DNA of 64,000 nt, from the NCBI RefSeq assembly GCF_027942865.1, contig NC_134517.1, forward strand, positions 10,456,275 through 10,520,274, given 5' to 3'. The notes under the pieces were generated by a model, which saw only the letters and a program-made list of their open reading frames with translations, did not search any database and was not told where the DNA came from. A program made the translations under genes and the position numbers. The DNA is from Odontesthes bonariensis. Lineage: Eukaryota > Chordata > Actinopteri > Atheriniformes > Atherinopsidae. This document shows positions 40,880-63,847 of this stretch, one piece after another. Each line of letters begins with the position of its first letter. Position 1 is the stretch's first letter.

Positions 40880-43400
40880 AATCCTTATTCAGTGCTGTTT
40901 ATTGATATTTTCTCAACATTCAACCAATGAAAACACAATTGATTTTCAAATCTAGAGATGAGCCTCTCACTGCAGCTGCTCCTCTGTCCTGTCAGGATGC
41001 TGTGGAGAGGATGTTTATTATTCTCCATCTCAGAATCTAACTTCCTCCTCATCCGTTTCTCCACCACAGCACTGAGAGGGTCCAGCCTTCTGCTTACAAC
41101 AGAACCAGCCTTTTTCACAAGTTTGTCCAGGCGCCTACAGTTTCTGTCTGTAGTGCAACTCCCCCAGCAGACAGCAGCATAGAACAGTGCACTCTCAATG
41201 ATAGTGTGATAAAACATGCACATCATATCACCGCAGACATTGAAGGACCCGAGCCGTCTCAGGAAAAAGAGACGGCTCTGGCCCCTCCTGTACACTGCAT
41301 CCATGTTGGCAGACCACTCCAGTTTATTATCCAGCACCACCCCCAGGTATTTGCAGGTCTGAACAGTCTCTATCTCCCTCCATCAATGCAGACTGATTGG
41401 TATGGGGTTTTAGATCTCCTGAAGTCCACCACCAGCTCTTTGGTTTTGGTGGTGTTCAGGAGAAAACAGTTATTTTTGCTCCAGTCAGTAAAGGCCTCCA
41501 CAAGGCCCCTGTACTCCTTCTCCTGTCCACCGCGCACACATGCCACAACAGCCGTATCATCAGAATACTTCTGAATGTGGCAGGACTCTGAGTTGTACCT
41601 GAAGTCTGATGTGTACAGGGTGAAAAGAAAAGGAGGCAAAACAGTACCCTGCGGAGCCCCAGTACTGCATTCCAGTGTTCCAGAAACACATTTCCCCATC
41701 CTGACATACTGTGGTCTGGCAGACAAATAGTCTATAATCCATGATGTCAGGGAGGGGGCCACACCCATACCGAGCAGCTTGTCTTTCAGTATGGGAGGCC
41801 GTATGGTGTTGAAGGCACTGGAGAAGTCATAGAACATGACTCTCACATATGAACCAGGCACATCCAGATAAGCATATACCCAGTGCAACATGTACAGAAT
41901 CGCGTCTTCCACTCCTATGTGTTTCTGGTAGGCAAACTGGAGGGGATCAAGAGCCTCAGCAACCTGCAATCTCATGCGACAAACAAGAAGTCTCTCCAAG
42001 GTCTTCATGACATGAGATGTCAAAGCCACCGGTCTGTAGTCATTCAGCTCCACCGGTTGCCCTAATTTGGGCACTGGTATGAGACAAGAAGTTTTCCACA
42101 GCACCGGGACTTTTTCCATCTGAATGCTCATATTAAAGAGCCTCTGAAGAGGGACTGCTAGTTGACCAGCACAGTCCCTCAGAAGCCTTGGACAGACTCC
42201 ATCTGGGCCTGAAGCACTCCCTGGCTTGAGTCTCCTGAGCTCAGCTCCAACCTCCTCTATAGTTAGACACAGAGGTTGTAGCGGAGGGATGGCGACAGGA
42301 GTGATGTTGCTATCAACCATAGAGATGGGGGTGGGGGTGCAGCTGGACAGAGGAGGGCTATTGGTGGGAGTTGCTGCAGAGGTGGAGGAGCAGCTGGACC
42401 GAGGAGGCCAGGCGGTGGAAGCTGCCGCAGAGGTGGATGTGCAGCTGGGCTCTGGATGCCTGGCAGTGGAAGCTGCCGCAGAGGTGGATGTGAAGCTGGG
42501 TTCAGAAGGCCTGGCAGTGGAAGCTGCCGCAGAGGTGGATGTGCAGCTGGGCTCTGGATGCCTGGTGGTGGGAGCTGCCACAGAGGTGGAGGTGCAGCTG
42601 GGCTGATGAGGCCAGACGGTGTTGAGCTGCCGCACAGATGGAGGTGTGGCTTGGCTCAGGAGACCAGGCGGTGGAAGTTGCTGCAGAGGTGGAGGTACAA
42701 CTGGACAGAAGAAGCTTGTTGGTGACAGCAGAGGTAGAGGTGCAGTCAGGCGGAGGAGGAGGCTTGGCGATGAAGGTTGCCATTGAGGTGGAAGTACAGC
42801 AGCGCAGTGGAAGCAGTATAGAGGAAGCAGTAGTGGTGGGGGTGGAGGGAGCAGCAGCAGAGGAGGGAAAAGCCACACTGTCAAACCTGTTGTAATATTG
42901 GTTGAAAGTATTGGCTCTGTCCACATCACCTTCTACAGACTGAGAGTTCTTCAGTCTGTATCCAGTGATGGTCCTCATGCCCCTCCACACCTCCTTGGTG
43001 TTATTGTTCTCCAGCTGTCTCTCCACCTTTTTCTTGTACTCCACCTTAGCTCGACATAATGTCTTTATAAGCTCCTGTTGTACACCCCTCCGCATTTCTC
43101 TATCCCCATTCTGGAACGCCCTCTTTTTCTGGAGGTCTTTGATGTCACTGGTGATCCATGGTTTGTTATTTGGATAGCACCTTACAGTCCTGACTGGAAT
43201 CACAGTGTCCCTACAGAAGTTAATGTAGTCTGTGATGGTGCTGACCCTCCTGTCCATATCAATGTCCATTTCATCTTCCTCCAGCAGTACAGCCCAGTCT
43301 GTGACATCAAAGCAGTCTCTCAATGCATCACTCGCCTCTGGTGACCACTTCCTGAAAGATCTGGTAGTAACAGGAAGTCTTTGTATTGATACAAAGACTT
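40880..43400 (-). mobile_element. Rex1/CR1-like LINE, 5'-truncated, frameshifted
   Basis: On the - strand a pre-RT segment (43323 downward: DYINFCRDTVIPVRTVRCYP, NNKPWITSDIKDLQKKRAF) leads into a reverse transcriptase in another frame (42929-41370), then a C-terminal part (41340-40885). RT motifs: GPDGVCPRLLRDCAG, LNDYRPVALTSHVMKTLERL, FYDFSSAFNTI, STGAPQGTVL, YSDDTAV (catalytic box) and KTKELVVDFRRS. The thumb/C-terminal part has QSRLFFLRRLGSFNVC and RRLDKLVKKAGSVV. The endonuclease is missing. It lies between the full lct gene and its duplicate. At least two frame breaks make it inactive. Confidence 0.87.
42345..42800. repeat. 51-bp coding minisatellite inside the LINE
   Basis: Tandem units of 51 bp start at about 42345, 42396, 42447, 42498, 42549, 42600 and 42651, then two degraded units. 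The core is GCTGCCGCAGAGGTGGATGTG (or variants). 51 is a multiple of three, so on the - strand each unit adds 17 residues of a Ser/Thr/Ala/Pro-rich linker (PEPSCTSTSAAAS) without breaking frame. It lies between the pre-RT region and the RT domain. Confidence 0.85.
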
Positions 43401-43844
43401 CGCCTGGACTTCCTTATTATATTGATATTTGATCTAAATATTTGATCTAAATCAAATATCAATAATTATGACCCTAAACCAATATCGAAAGAACAACTTT
43501 TGCTTAGTTCTTTGTTTACAAAGTCGCTCATTGTGACTGGAGGATGTTACAGTTTGGCTTACTAACAAGCTACACGCCGTTTTAGAGTCAAAGCATGAAA
43601 ATTGATCATCTTTCCCTGATATTTCACTTTGTAAAATTCAGCACTGCATCCTGGTGCGATATGAAAGCAACCCCTTTACTTTGAATAAAAGCTATTCAAT
43701 AAAAGCGTTTAATTTCCCCTTTAAGGTGGTCATTGAGATTTTGTGTGCATTTAAGCAATATATTGACTCAAGTTTATTTATCTTGGAGGTTAGGCCCTGT
43801 GGATGGCTGCATTTGCCTCAAACATGATGCCCAACATCAGGCTA
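43401..43844. other. Non-coding stretch with a small hairpin
   Basis: An imperfect palindrome built on ATTTGATCTAAAT and ATTTAGATCAAAT-type repeats lies at about 43420-43465. Otherwise nothing is recognised. Confidence 0.35.
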
Positions 43845-44040
43845 TGTTTTATTCAGGCACTAGGACCAATGAACAGGCGATGCACCTTGATGGAAAACCA
43901 CTTAAACATCCTATCACTTCCTGGTTTTGAACACACTTCGTATGTTCTTAGTACAGGGGTGACCCAAATAAAAGTGCCACTATAGCTGGTTCAACACATC
44001 AAAGTCCTCCCCCCAGCAAGCTGTGGTTAACTGTAATCAC
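43845..44040 (+). pseudogene. Inverted relic of lct exon 1
   Basis: Read on the + strand this aligns with exon 1 of the - strand lct gene. At DNA level, CCTGGTTTTGAACACACTTC, GTACAGGGGTGACCCAAAT, AAAGTGCCACTA and CAGCAAGCTGTGGT match in order. In translation, LGPMN, SLPGFEHTSYVLSTGVTQIK and VPL parallel the gene's LAGPLTE, IPPGSKEYFEYLQSRGVSHF and KVPLSWAQL. A TAG at 43983 and frame drift show it is dead. Confidence 0.68.
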
Positions 44041-45648
44041 ACTTTGCTGAATTAACTATGATGTTTGACTTAAGTTGCCAATTATTTCTCATGGATTTAT
44101 AGCATCAGATGCTGTGGTCAGTTGCCCAGTTGCCCAGCTGTTCATAATGGTGGATGTTCTGGCAGGAATCAATTAGTCAATGGCCATTGTCAGTTACAGA
44201 ATTCATATTTGGGAAAAGTAAAAACATTTAATTGATGAGACATTGAGAACAGGACTTTTTTTTAAATTTAATTTCAACATACAAATAATACACAAAAGCA
44301 ATCTCACAGTGCTTTAACATTCATTACAGTGCTGGTTTCTAATTATCATTTTCATGTAAGGAATTTGGTTTGTAGTCATACTTGGGAAGAGATCCATTTT
44401 TACTCTCTGTAGGCATTTACATTTATTAGCTGTACAGTAAATAAACAAGACTTTCTGAGGACACATTTACAAGGTTTCATACTTCTGCAAGTCACAGTCT
44501 GTCGGCTACATTGTGTGGTACAATGTCTTTACTTTCGTTGTCCTGCGAGTGAAGCTAATACAATACTTAAATATATAATATCTAGCAGTTCATATCTGAC
44601 ATCTGTCATAAACTCTGAACCCTCATGGGGAGAAGATGCAGAAATTTTGTTGCAAGTGAAATGATGAATTGAACAGACACAAGAATACATTAATATGGTG
44701 TTGTTTTGTATCATTATAATAACAGGTAAATGTGACTGAATACAGGGCTTTACTAAAATGGACATTTCCTGATCTAACCAAAGAATTGTTTCAATTTGGA
44801 CTCCGTAAAGAATATGTATTGTTATTATTGGAATATTTGAACTCATCAAAATACTAGAAACGCTGTTTATATTAATAACAGACAGGCCATAAAATTCCAT
44901 GTGGTTCACTTGCATGATGCAGTGAGAATGGAATATGAAATAAAATGGATCATGAATCAGATTTTTTAATTCTGAGACATCTGTAACATACAGTTCTACT
45001 TAAAGGTATATTCTAGATGTTTCTTGTTTTCTTTGTAATGTGGTTGTGTGAAGTACTTTTGAGTAGTAGTAGTGTATTACCCTCAATAGACAGCACTTAG
45101 ACCATCCCCAGTTTGTAGAATCAGGGAAATTATCTATCAGCTACACAGAAAAGAGTGCCACGGAAACATTTTCTTCAATCTAGAAAAACTCAAAATATTT
45201 CATGCCTGGTGTATCCTGCTACTGATGAGTTAAGTACATCATGATATGTCAGACTAGATCACTCACTGTTGGGAATTACTTTTGTAAAGACTTGAAAAAT
45301 AAAAAGCATTTGTGCAGTTTTAGATGGAAACAATTGCACGTCTGTGGCCCCATTCTGTTAGCTGTTAGCATGGCTCCTCTGCCAGAATTCATCCGTGATA
45401 ATCCAAACTTTGAGTGCTCTGAGTGCAGTGAGTGCACTGTTAACTGTAAGGTAAGACACAACTACTCATAAGTACTTGTCATAACCCTACCATAACACCA
45501 AAAATTTGTAAATAAATAATTTAAATCCCTTTAAAAGGAATGATAAACCAATCTGTTAAAGATGGAGCTTTAGGTTCAATTTAGACTTTTGGAGAATTCA
45601 GTTAAATGTTCCTGTATTTATCTTGAGGAAACCACAGTGTATTTACAG
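44041..45648. other. Non-coding stretch downstream of lct (its 3' flank and UTR)
   Basis: AT-rich; no second gene seen. The first AATAAA on the - strand that I find after the lct stop is at 44427-44422, so the 3' UTR could be long or use a variant signal. Confidence 0.35.
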
Positions 45649-57152
<11,504 letters not shown>

Positions 57153-57154
57153 TG

Positions 57155-57235
57155 TGGCTTGTAAAATGATGTACTGACATTATCTGCAGACTGTAAAGCT
57201 CTTTTAAGCAATATTTTTCCACTTATAAGATTGAG
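57155..57235 (-). promoter_or_regulatory. Putative lct core promoter
   Basis: On the - strand, CTTATAAGTGG (57234-57222) is a TATA-like box about 70-80 bases before the ATG. TTTACAG and TTTTACAAG follow, which resemble the TTTAC core bound by CDX2 in mammalian lactase promoters. This rests on motif likeness and position only. Confidence 0.35.
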
Positions 57236-57535
57236 ACACAATTACGACTGATATCGTACCCAGTAATTGCAAGTTAAATGGTTTTACTGCAGCTGTTTGA
57301 TATGATCAGAAGGACTCTGGACCCATTATTGATAACTGCATTTCCATCTGGTACTCATGTTCGAAGAACTTGGAATGTGTGGTTGCAAGATTGTTTTCAA
57401 AATGAGTGTACTGGCAGAGATCACAGACATTGATTTGAACCTACAATTTGGAGAAATAGGCATACATTTGATTTAATAGTAGCTGTATGACTCTAATGAA
57501 AGTAAACATAATCTTTAAAACTGCTTCCAGAATAG
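57236..57535. other. Upstream flank of lct
   Basis: No gene. AT-rich, and may hold regulatory sites. Nothing specific can be supported. Confidence 0.3.
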
Positions 57536-57600
57536 AATAGAATAGAATAGAATAGAAAAATACTTTATTTATCCCCCAATGGGGGAAATTCAAAAAAGGT
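57536..57600 (-). mobile_element. LINE 3' end with (TTCTA)n tail
   Basis: On the - strand it reads GAATTTCCCCCATTGGGGGA then TAAATAAAGTATTTTTC and a run of TTCTA repeats (57536-57556). This is a typical fish LINE terminus. Only the tail is recognised. Confidence 0.55.
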
Positions 57601-59345
57601 TCTACACTTCTCTCCAACTATTTTTCCCCCCTTATTATCTTAAAACCAACTCCAGTAACTAACAGCTTTCACAGTATCCATTCCAAACAATATATATACT
57701 GACTCCTGCTACTTAAGTGCCTGCAAAAATCATGGCTAACAAAATCACTAACAGGTTAAATAACACCAGAATGAAAGATCGCCTCAATCTCTGCAAATTT
57801 TGTTTTAATTAGTGAAATTTCAATCAGAGACCCTCTTCAAGGCTTGGACAAGCAGCACAAAATGTCAAGATTGCATCATTTGATTAGAGAACTGGGGTTC
57901 TGTCTATGGGGAACCTAACATTAAAGATGTCAACAGTCACAAAGATCTGTGCAAATATATGCTATGGAGCAAAGGTTTTTGAGCTTATTCATGATGGTTA
58001 CTTATACTTGCTTAACAGTATGGGTAGTTTAACCAATCATTGTTTATGAACATCTGAAAAGATGCCAATTTCCTGTGGAAAAATGTTCATTCTATGATAA
58101 GGTTGACTGGAGTTGAGCGAGGGCATTAGGTGTCAAGTTGATAACATTATCAATCTAGAGGCCTGTAATCAGTTAACGTTTGGGGTGGAAGGCCACATTC
58201 TAAAGTTAAGGCCATAGAACTTTAATCTGAGGAGGGAGGGTTGGGGTTAGGGACAGAAAGTCAGACAAAATTATAATTTTTCTGCTCATGTTATGAACCC
58301 TGAAAGTCTCCTGACTTTATAACTTGTGAGGGGTTGAAAAGAAGGTTTTTTTTTCCTTAGAAGGGTCCTTTTTCCCATGAAGCAATTTGTGGGGAAAAAG
58401 GTGAGGCAAATTTTTCACTGTTTGTTTTTGTAATACTTCTTTCTGCCACAAGAGAGTTGAAGTGATCCACTGCCCTTGAATGACAGCTGGCATACTTTAG
58501 TGTGCAATTAAAGGGTCTGGACCCAGAAAACCATTATACTAGGACTTAAATAGAATTTAAAGGATTTGTGTCAAGCAGGTATTCTGAGCAAATGTTTTAT
58601 GCACTGTGAGTCAGCAACATTAATGTAATGTCTCACTTTTGGCTTGAAATGTGTCTTAGCAAAAGCAAGCCACCTCGGCTTTGATCATGGACTGTGTCAT
58701 GCTGAGGCTCATAGGACTTTACTTTTTTCATTGAGGTCACTAATTGATAAGTTTTGTAATCGTCAATTTAATTGGATTTTGTACGGACTTTGATTGTAAT
58801 GAATGTGTGATGTGGTTTTCAGCATTTAGGATAGCTGGCAATAGGCCACCCTGAGTCAGGTTCCTGTGGACCAAAGTCTGGTCTGACAAGAGGTCATTTA
58901 TTTGTCTGTGGTAGCATATAACAGGACTAGACATGTTTCTTGAGAAAAAAATGTCCTAGTGTACACTTCCTGCCTCGTCTACAACAACACAAAGAGAAAC
59001 ATTACAGTTTGTATATCATCGTTTTATTTTTGTGTCCTTGGGAGCAATGAATTTGTGGAGAGTGAGAAAAAAAAATCCTCGTCTGACAGCCGTATGGGAG
59101 TGAAAAACAACTTTTTGGGGGTCATTTTTCTAAGATTGTGTGTGTGTGACAGAAGTGAAAAGAAAGAATTTTGGATACTGAAAACAAGTTTTTTGTGGTT
59201 AATATTTTCCGGCTTTTGGTGGCCCAGAAGGACACCAAAAACTTACCATATGGAACCACCGGGCGGCACTGTGGCTCCATTCTAAACTCAACACTACCCA
59301 GAACACTGCCCTCTGTGGTGAGGCATTTATTTTGAGAACAAAGCC
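57601..59345. other. Non-coding stretch, no gene recognised
   Basis: No exon or RNA gene seen. GGGCGGCACTGTGGCTC at 59261-59277 resembles the start of a common fish repeat but is only a fragment. Confidence 0.3.
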
Positions 59346-59410
59346 TTTAAAAATATGAATTTTTTAATTTCCCCCATTGGGGATGAATAAAGTATTTTTC
59401 TATTTCTATT
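59346..59410 (+). mobile_element. LINE 3'-end remnant, + orientation
   Basis: TTAATTTCCCCCATTGGGGA followed by TGAATAAAGTATTTTTCTATTTC is the same terminus as at 57536-57600, in the opposite direction. Confidence 0.5.
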
Positions 59411-59584
59411 TATACAGTTAAACATTTGCACATTATGCTTGACCATTTGTATTTGTTTTATATAATACCAAACAGATGGGTTCGGTTACACAGTATAAGT
59501 AAAAAAAAAAAAAAAAAAATCAATACTGGACAAATCTGCAGGGCAAATCTGAATTAATATATTGACAACATATCATAATTGAAA

Positions 59585-60890
59585 TCTATTTAATTAAATT
59601 AAATTAAATTAAATTAATTTTTATTTATATAGCGCCAAATACAACAAATGTCATCTCAAGGCACTTAGTTAATAAAGTCCAATTCAAGTCAATTGGAATT
59701 AAATTAATTGTAATCATAATTATTTATAAAATAATCCAATTCGTTCATATAGAGCCAATTCAAAAACAATTTCCTAGCTAAGGAAACCAACAGATTGCAC
59801 CGAAACTTCTCTTCAGTCCAATCTCCCGTCCTGAGCGTGCCTGAGGCGACTGTGGAGAGAAACGACTCCCTTTTAACAGGAGGAAACCTCTGGCAGAACC
59901 AGACTCAGGAAGGGTGGCTATCTGCCTCGACCAGCTGGGGTTTGAGAAGACAGAAAAGAGGGGACAACAAACACTGTAACACCATTCAAAGGATACCTGT
60001 TGGAACAGGGAAACACAAGTTGATGACCACAAAAATATCATTTGAGAAATTAAATAGGGGAAAAAGAGAGTAAAGTGAGGAAAGGTGTGACAGATGAGGC
60101 CCCCCAGCAGTCTAAGACTATAGCAGCTTAACTATGGGATGTTTCAGGATCACCTGAGCCATCCCTAACTATAAGCTTTATCAAAAAGGAAATTTTTAAG
60201 CCTGGTCTTAAAAGTGGAAAGGGTGTCTGCTTCCCGGACATTTACTGGCAGCTTATTCCACAATAGAGGGGCCTGATAACTGAAGGCTCTGCCTCCCATT
60301 CTACTTTTAGAAACTCTGGGAACCTCAAGTAAACCTGCAGTTTGGGAACGAAGTGCTCTGTTAGGAAAATATCTTACAATGAGATCTTTAAGATATGATG
60401 GAGCTCGGTCATTAAGAGCTTTATTTGTAAGGAGAAGAATCTTAAATTCTATTCTGAATTTAACAGGGAGCCAATGAAGAGAAGCTAAAACTGGAGAAAT
60501 ATGATCTCTCCTGTTAGTTCTCATCAAAACTCTGGCAGCAGCATTTTGGATCAACTGAAGGCTTTTCAGAGAATATGTGGGACAGCCCATAAATAAAGAA
60601 TTACAGTAGTCCAATCCTGAAGTAACAAATGCATGGACTAGTTTTACTGCACCACTCTGAGACAAGATGTTCCTGATTTTAACAATATTACACAGATGAA
60701 AGAAAGCAGTCCTAGAAACCTGTTTTATATGAGCGTCAAATGATAAATTCTGGACAAAAATAACTCCAAGGTTCCTCACTGTAGAACTAGAAGCCAAGGA
60801 AATACCATCTAGAGTAACTATATAGCTAGACAATTTCTCCCTGAAACGCTCAGGTCCAAAGATAACTATGTAACACAAATAAACTGCACA
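59585..60890 (-). mobile_element. L2-like LINE, 3' part
   Basis: The open C-terminal reverse-transcriptase region lies at 60878-60165. Motifs: TVRNLGVIF, LVHAFVTSGLDYCNSLFMG, LQLIQNAAARVLMRTNRRDH, SPVLASLHWLPV and the terminal PLLWNKLPVNVREADTLSTF. Its 3' UTR runs to a tail of (AATTT)n at 59590-59620 next to TTATTTATATAGCGCCAAAT. It lacks the 5' part and the YADD box. The remaining frame is intact, so this copy looks younger than the one at 5.3-7.1 kb. Confidence 0.82.
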
Positions 60891-60959
60891 CTTATAATCT
60901 ATAAAATTGCACTGAATTGACCTACATGATGAAGGACAGCAGTTGTAACTATATTGTTA

Positions 60960-61040
60960 TAACTATTATTCAAACTTTTATTTAACCAGGAACAAGTCTC
61001 ATTGTGATCTAACATCTATTTTACAGAAGAGGAGCATCAA
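60960..61040 (-). mobile_element. LINE 3'-end remnant
   Basis: TTTTATTTAACCAGGAACAAG then TCTCATTGTGATC is the reverse of the fish LINE terminus seen at 23310-23340 on the + strand. Confidence 0.4.
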
Positions 61041-61227
61041 CACAGTTACAACACATTACATGTTATATTAACCACAAAAGACAACTTCATTGGTCAAAAT
61101 GTGACAACTATGATAACAATGTTGTAGTTCACATACAAATATTCATAAAGCAAGATGGATTACAACTTACTCCCTAACTATTTACTGTTTAGACTGAAAC
61201 CTAAGTTTCAAATATGGCTTCTGTCCA

Positions 61228-61526
61228 TTTTTTTGTACAGAACTCTGCTGCTCGAGTCCTCACTAAGACCAAAAAAGTGGACCACATCAGTCCAGGTTGA
61301 AGACACCTATTTTCAGCTGCATTTGAATAAAGCTCCAAATCTGAAGCTTGAGTTTCAAAACTTAATCACATTTTAACTACTGATTTTATCTATTGTTCTT
61401 ATTTCTTTCTTTTTTGTTTAAAATTTAAATCATGCTTTTTATTTCTACTGTTTTAATGTATCTGTAAAGCACTTTGAGTCGCCCTGTAGTTGAATTGTGC
61501 TATACAAATAAACTTGCCTTGCCTAC
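61228..61526 (+). mobile_element. L2-like LINE 3' remnant
   Basis: It starts inside the NSAARVLTKTKKVDHIS block (about 61241-61290), skips most of the C-terminus and ends with AAAGCACTTTGAGTCGCC and AATAAACTTGCCTTGCC, the element's 3' terminus. It has an internal deletion and is inactive. Confidence 0.6.
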
Positions 61527-61640
61527 AGACAAAAACTGTAGGCGCCTGGACAAACTGGTGAAAAAGGCTAGTTCTGTTGTGGGCAGAAGGCTAGACCCTC
61601 TGTGCCGTGGTGGAGCAACGGATGAGGAGGAAATTCTATT
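61527..61640 (+). mobile_element. Rex1-like LINE fragment
   Basis: It translates as DKNCRRLDKLVKKASSVVGR then RLDPL, matching the C-terminal part of the LINE at 40880-43400 (RNCRRLDKLVKKAGSVVSRR). Only about 115 bp remain, in the opposite orientation to the larger copy. Confidence 0.68.
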
Positions 61641-61660
61641 CCGTTTTGTTCATAAGTTCA

Positions 61661-62007
61661 TGTTTAGTTAAGTTTTGCCATTGTTTTTTCCTCAGTCCCC
61701 ATGTTCTGGTCATTAGTTTTTATCCGCTTGACCTGTCCATTGTTATCAGCTGCACTCGTACCCTGTTCAGTATTTAGTTTCCAGGTTTCCCTTTTTAGTT
61801 TGTGATTTCCTTACTCCGATTTCACCAGTCACGTTTCACGTCAAGTATTTTGTTTATTTTGTCACAGTCATACTCATGGTTTGTTCCACAGTCTAGTTTC
61901 GTCATCCGGCTCAGCCGCGTTTTGACTTTTGTTATTTTTTAATTAAACCAAGTGTGCTCTTACCTTTTGAAGTCCGCATCCGTGTCCTGCCAACCCCAAA
62001 CCTGACA
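61661..62007. mobile_element. Possible solo LTR (copy 2)
   Basis: It shares both boundaries (TGTTTAGTT...CCTGACA) and many internal blocks with 38970-39444. An AATTAAACC block lies before the 3' end. No duplicated target site can be confirmed. It lies directly beside an lct exon-4 relic. Confidence 0.4.
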
Positions 62008-62024
62008 TGTTCCTTGTTTTCATT

Positions 62025-62107
62025 ACTAACCAAATCTATGACTATGAGAATGATCATGAACATTCTTCTTGTATATCAGGATAGGCAAGTTCCCAGTGGA
62101 TATCTAA
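62025..62107 (-). pseudogene. Relic of lct exon 4
   Basis: After an AG acceptor (TACATTTTAG) it reads ISTGNLPILIYKKNVHDHS then reaches TAG. This parallels ISSGNLPVLIYKMTFHNCS of exon 4 (55202-55109). The tail and donor are lost. Confidence 0.72.
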
Positions 62108-62129
62108 AATGTAACATAATATGTACATT

Positions 62130-63085
62130 TATTTTATTTCTACAGCCCTTTACAGACAATCCTTACGATGTACCAAAGTGCTTTACAGCAGGTAATAAAT
62201 AAAGAGAAGAATAAGTAAAAGCAAATAAAAACAATAAAAGAACAGTGAAAGTAATAAAATACAACAAAATCAAATAAAATAAAATAAGATAAAAGTGTCA
62301 TCATACTACTGTGTATTAAAAGTAATCCTAAATAAGTAGGTTTTTAGCCTAGTTTTGAAGAGGCCCAGGTCAGAAATAAGACGCAGCTGGACGGGGAGCT
62401 TATTCCAGAGCCTGGGGGCAGCGACAGAAAAGGCTCGGTCACCCCAGGGTTTGTATTCTGACCTGGGCACTTCCAGCAAAAACTGATTTGTTGACCTCAG
62501 AGCTCTACCAGGATTGTGGACTGTTAAAAGCTCAGATAAATATGATGGGGCGAGGCCGTTAAGAGCTTTAAAAACAAACATGAAAAGTTTAAAATCAATT
62601 GTATAAAGGACAGGAAGCCAATGGAGGGAGTTAACAGGAGTGATGTGCACACGTCTGTTAGTGTTGGTTAAAAGACGGGCAGCAGCGTTCTGCACAAGTT
62701 GAAGGCGACTGAGAGAAGACTGGGAGACGCCAACATAAAGTGCATTGCAATAGTCTAACCTTGAACTTATTATGGCTTTCTCAAGGTCATGACGACTTAA
62801 AAACATTTTAACTTTGGCCAGGAGACGCAACTGGAGGTCACTCCCAGATTTCTGACGGTTGAACTAAGCTTTGAAGACAAGGTGCCAAAGCCAGCCGTCA
62901 CAGTATCCCCAAACACAATGCATTCAGGTTTGTCATCATTTACATGAAGAAAATTCTGGGCCAACCACTGCTTAATATCGGCAATACAATTAAACAAAGA
63001 ACATTGTGCACTGTTACCATTTGGCTTCAATGGTAGATACATTTGTAAATCGTCTGTAGAACAGTGGAAAGAAAGGATATGCATG
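62130..63085 (-). mobile_element. L2-like LINE between the two lct relic exons
   Basis: The frame 63084-62797 (HSFHCSTDDLQMYLPLKPN, with STDD at the YADD position) leads, after a frameshift near 62820, into 62830-62306. That part reads LEKAIISSRLDYCNALYVGV, LQLVQNAAARLLTNTNRR, SLHWLPVLYTIDFKL and the PRLWNKLPVQLR end. The 3' side at 62130-62295 has CAAAGTGCTTTACAGCAGG and an A-rich tail. It probably inserted into an intron of an lct copy. Confidence 0.8.
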
Positions 63086-63169
63086 TTAAATATGTATGTG
63101 ACTGCAGTGTGGTGGGCGTGTGAAACAAAGTTGAATGTTACAGATAATAATCATAATAACTGCAATATT

Positions 63170-63246
63170 TACAGTACCTGTAAGCTCCTCAACTCCTGTG
63201 CCAAGCTTGTTGAGGCACAGCTGTATTCAATGTGCACTGACAAGAA
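63170..63246 (-). pseudogene. Relic of lct exon 3
   Basis: After an acceptor (TTCTGAACAG) it reads LDFLSVHIEYSCASTSLAQE then LRSLQ and a GT donor (GTACTG). This parallels VDFLSVHIEYDCASSAKFPL ELRNMQ of exon 3 (55375-55298). It is one codon shorter with the frame and both splice sites kept, so this exon decayed little or was once functional. Bounds are good to a few bases. Confidence 0.75.
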
Positions 63247-63284
63247 GTCCAACTGTTCAGAACAAGAGATACAACACAAAATGC

Positions 63285-63847
63285 CATTACTTTTTTTTTT
63301 GTAAGGGGCATCCTGCTTTCAATAAGTAGAGCAAATAAAAAAAATCCTATCAAGCTACAATTTCAGTATTATTCTTTTTTTTTTTTTTTTTTAAACCAGC
63401 ACTGTAGATGATTTCTTATTGACCAAGTTTGCTTCTACTACAAAAGTTACTGAATAACTTTAAACGTCAGAGAAAAGCTCAATCAGAAATGTATCACATA
63501 TATTTTTAGATAGTTAAAAAACGTGTTTGTTGTGGCATCTTCCGGTGGCATCCTTAGGTCCCGCGGTATCTACCGACATGCCACAGATACTACAGCTGTT
63601 TGAGGCACTTGCCAAAGGATGAAGTGACTGTGGGGCTGTTAAATAGAGTTTTTAATAAAAAGTAATGACATGACACACACACACAAAGTTTAAATAGTAC
63701 ACAATAATGTGCACACAAGAGAAATGAAGGATACCACCTAAAGAATAGCACAAAAGATTTTACAGCTCAATCATGTTATTGTGGTGGCTTTTTTCCCGAC
63801 TCCTTAACTCCAGAGGTAACTCCTACAGACATGGGATGCACTTATGG
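63285..63847. other. Non-coding stretch, T-rich
   Basis: T-runs lie at 63290 and 63376-63391. I looked for lct exon 2 here and found none. Confidence 0.3.

Noticed and set aside
42226-42895. Long + strand frames rich in Gly/Ala/Val and Glu
   Set aside because: They arise from the 51-bp minisatellite read on the wrong strand. The opposite strand carries the reverse transcriptase.
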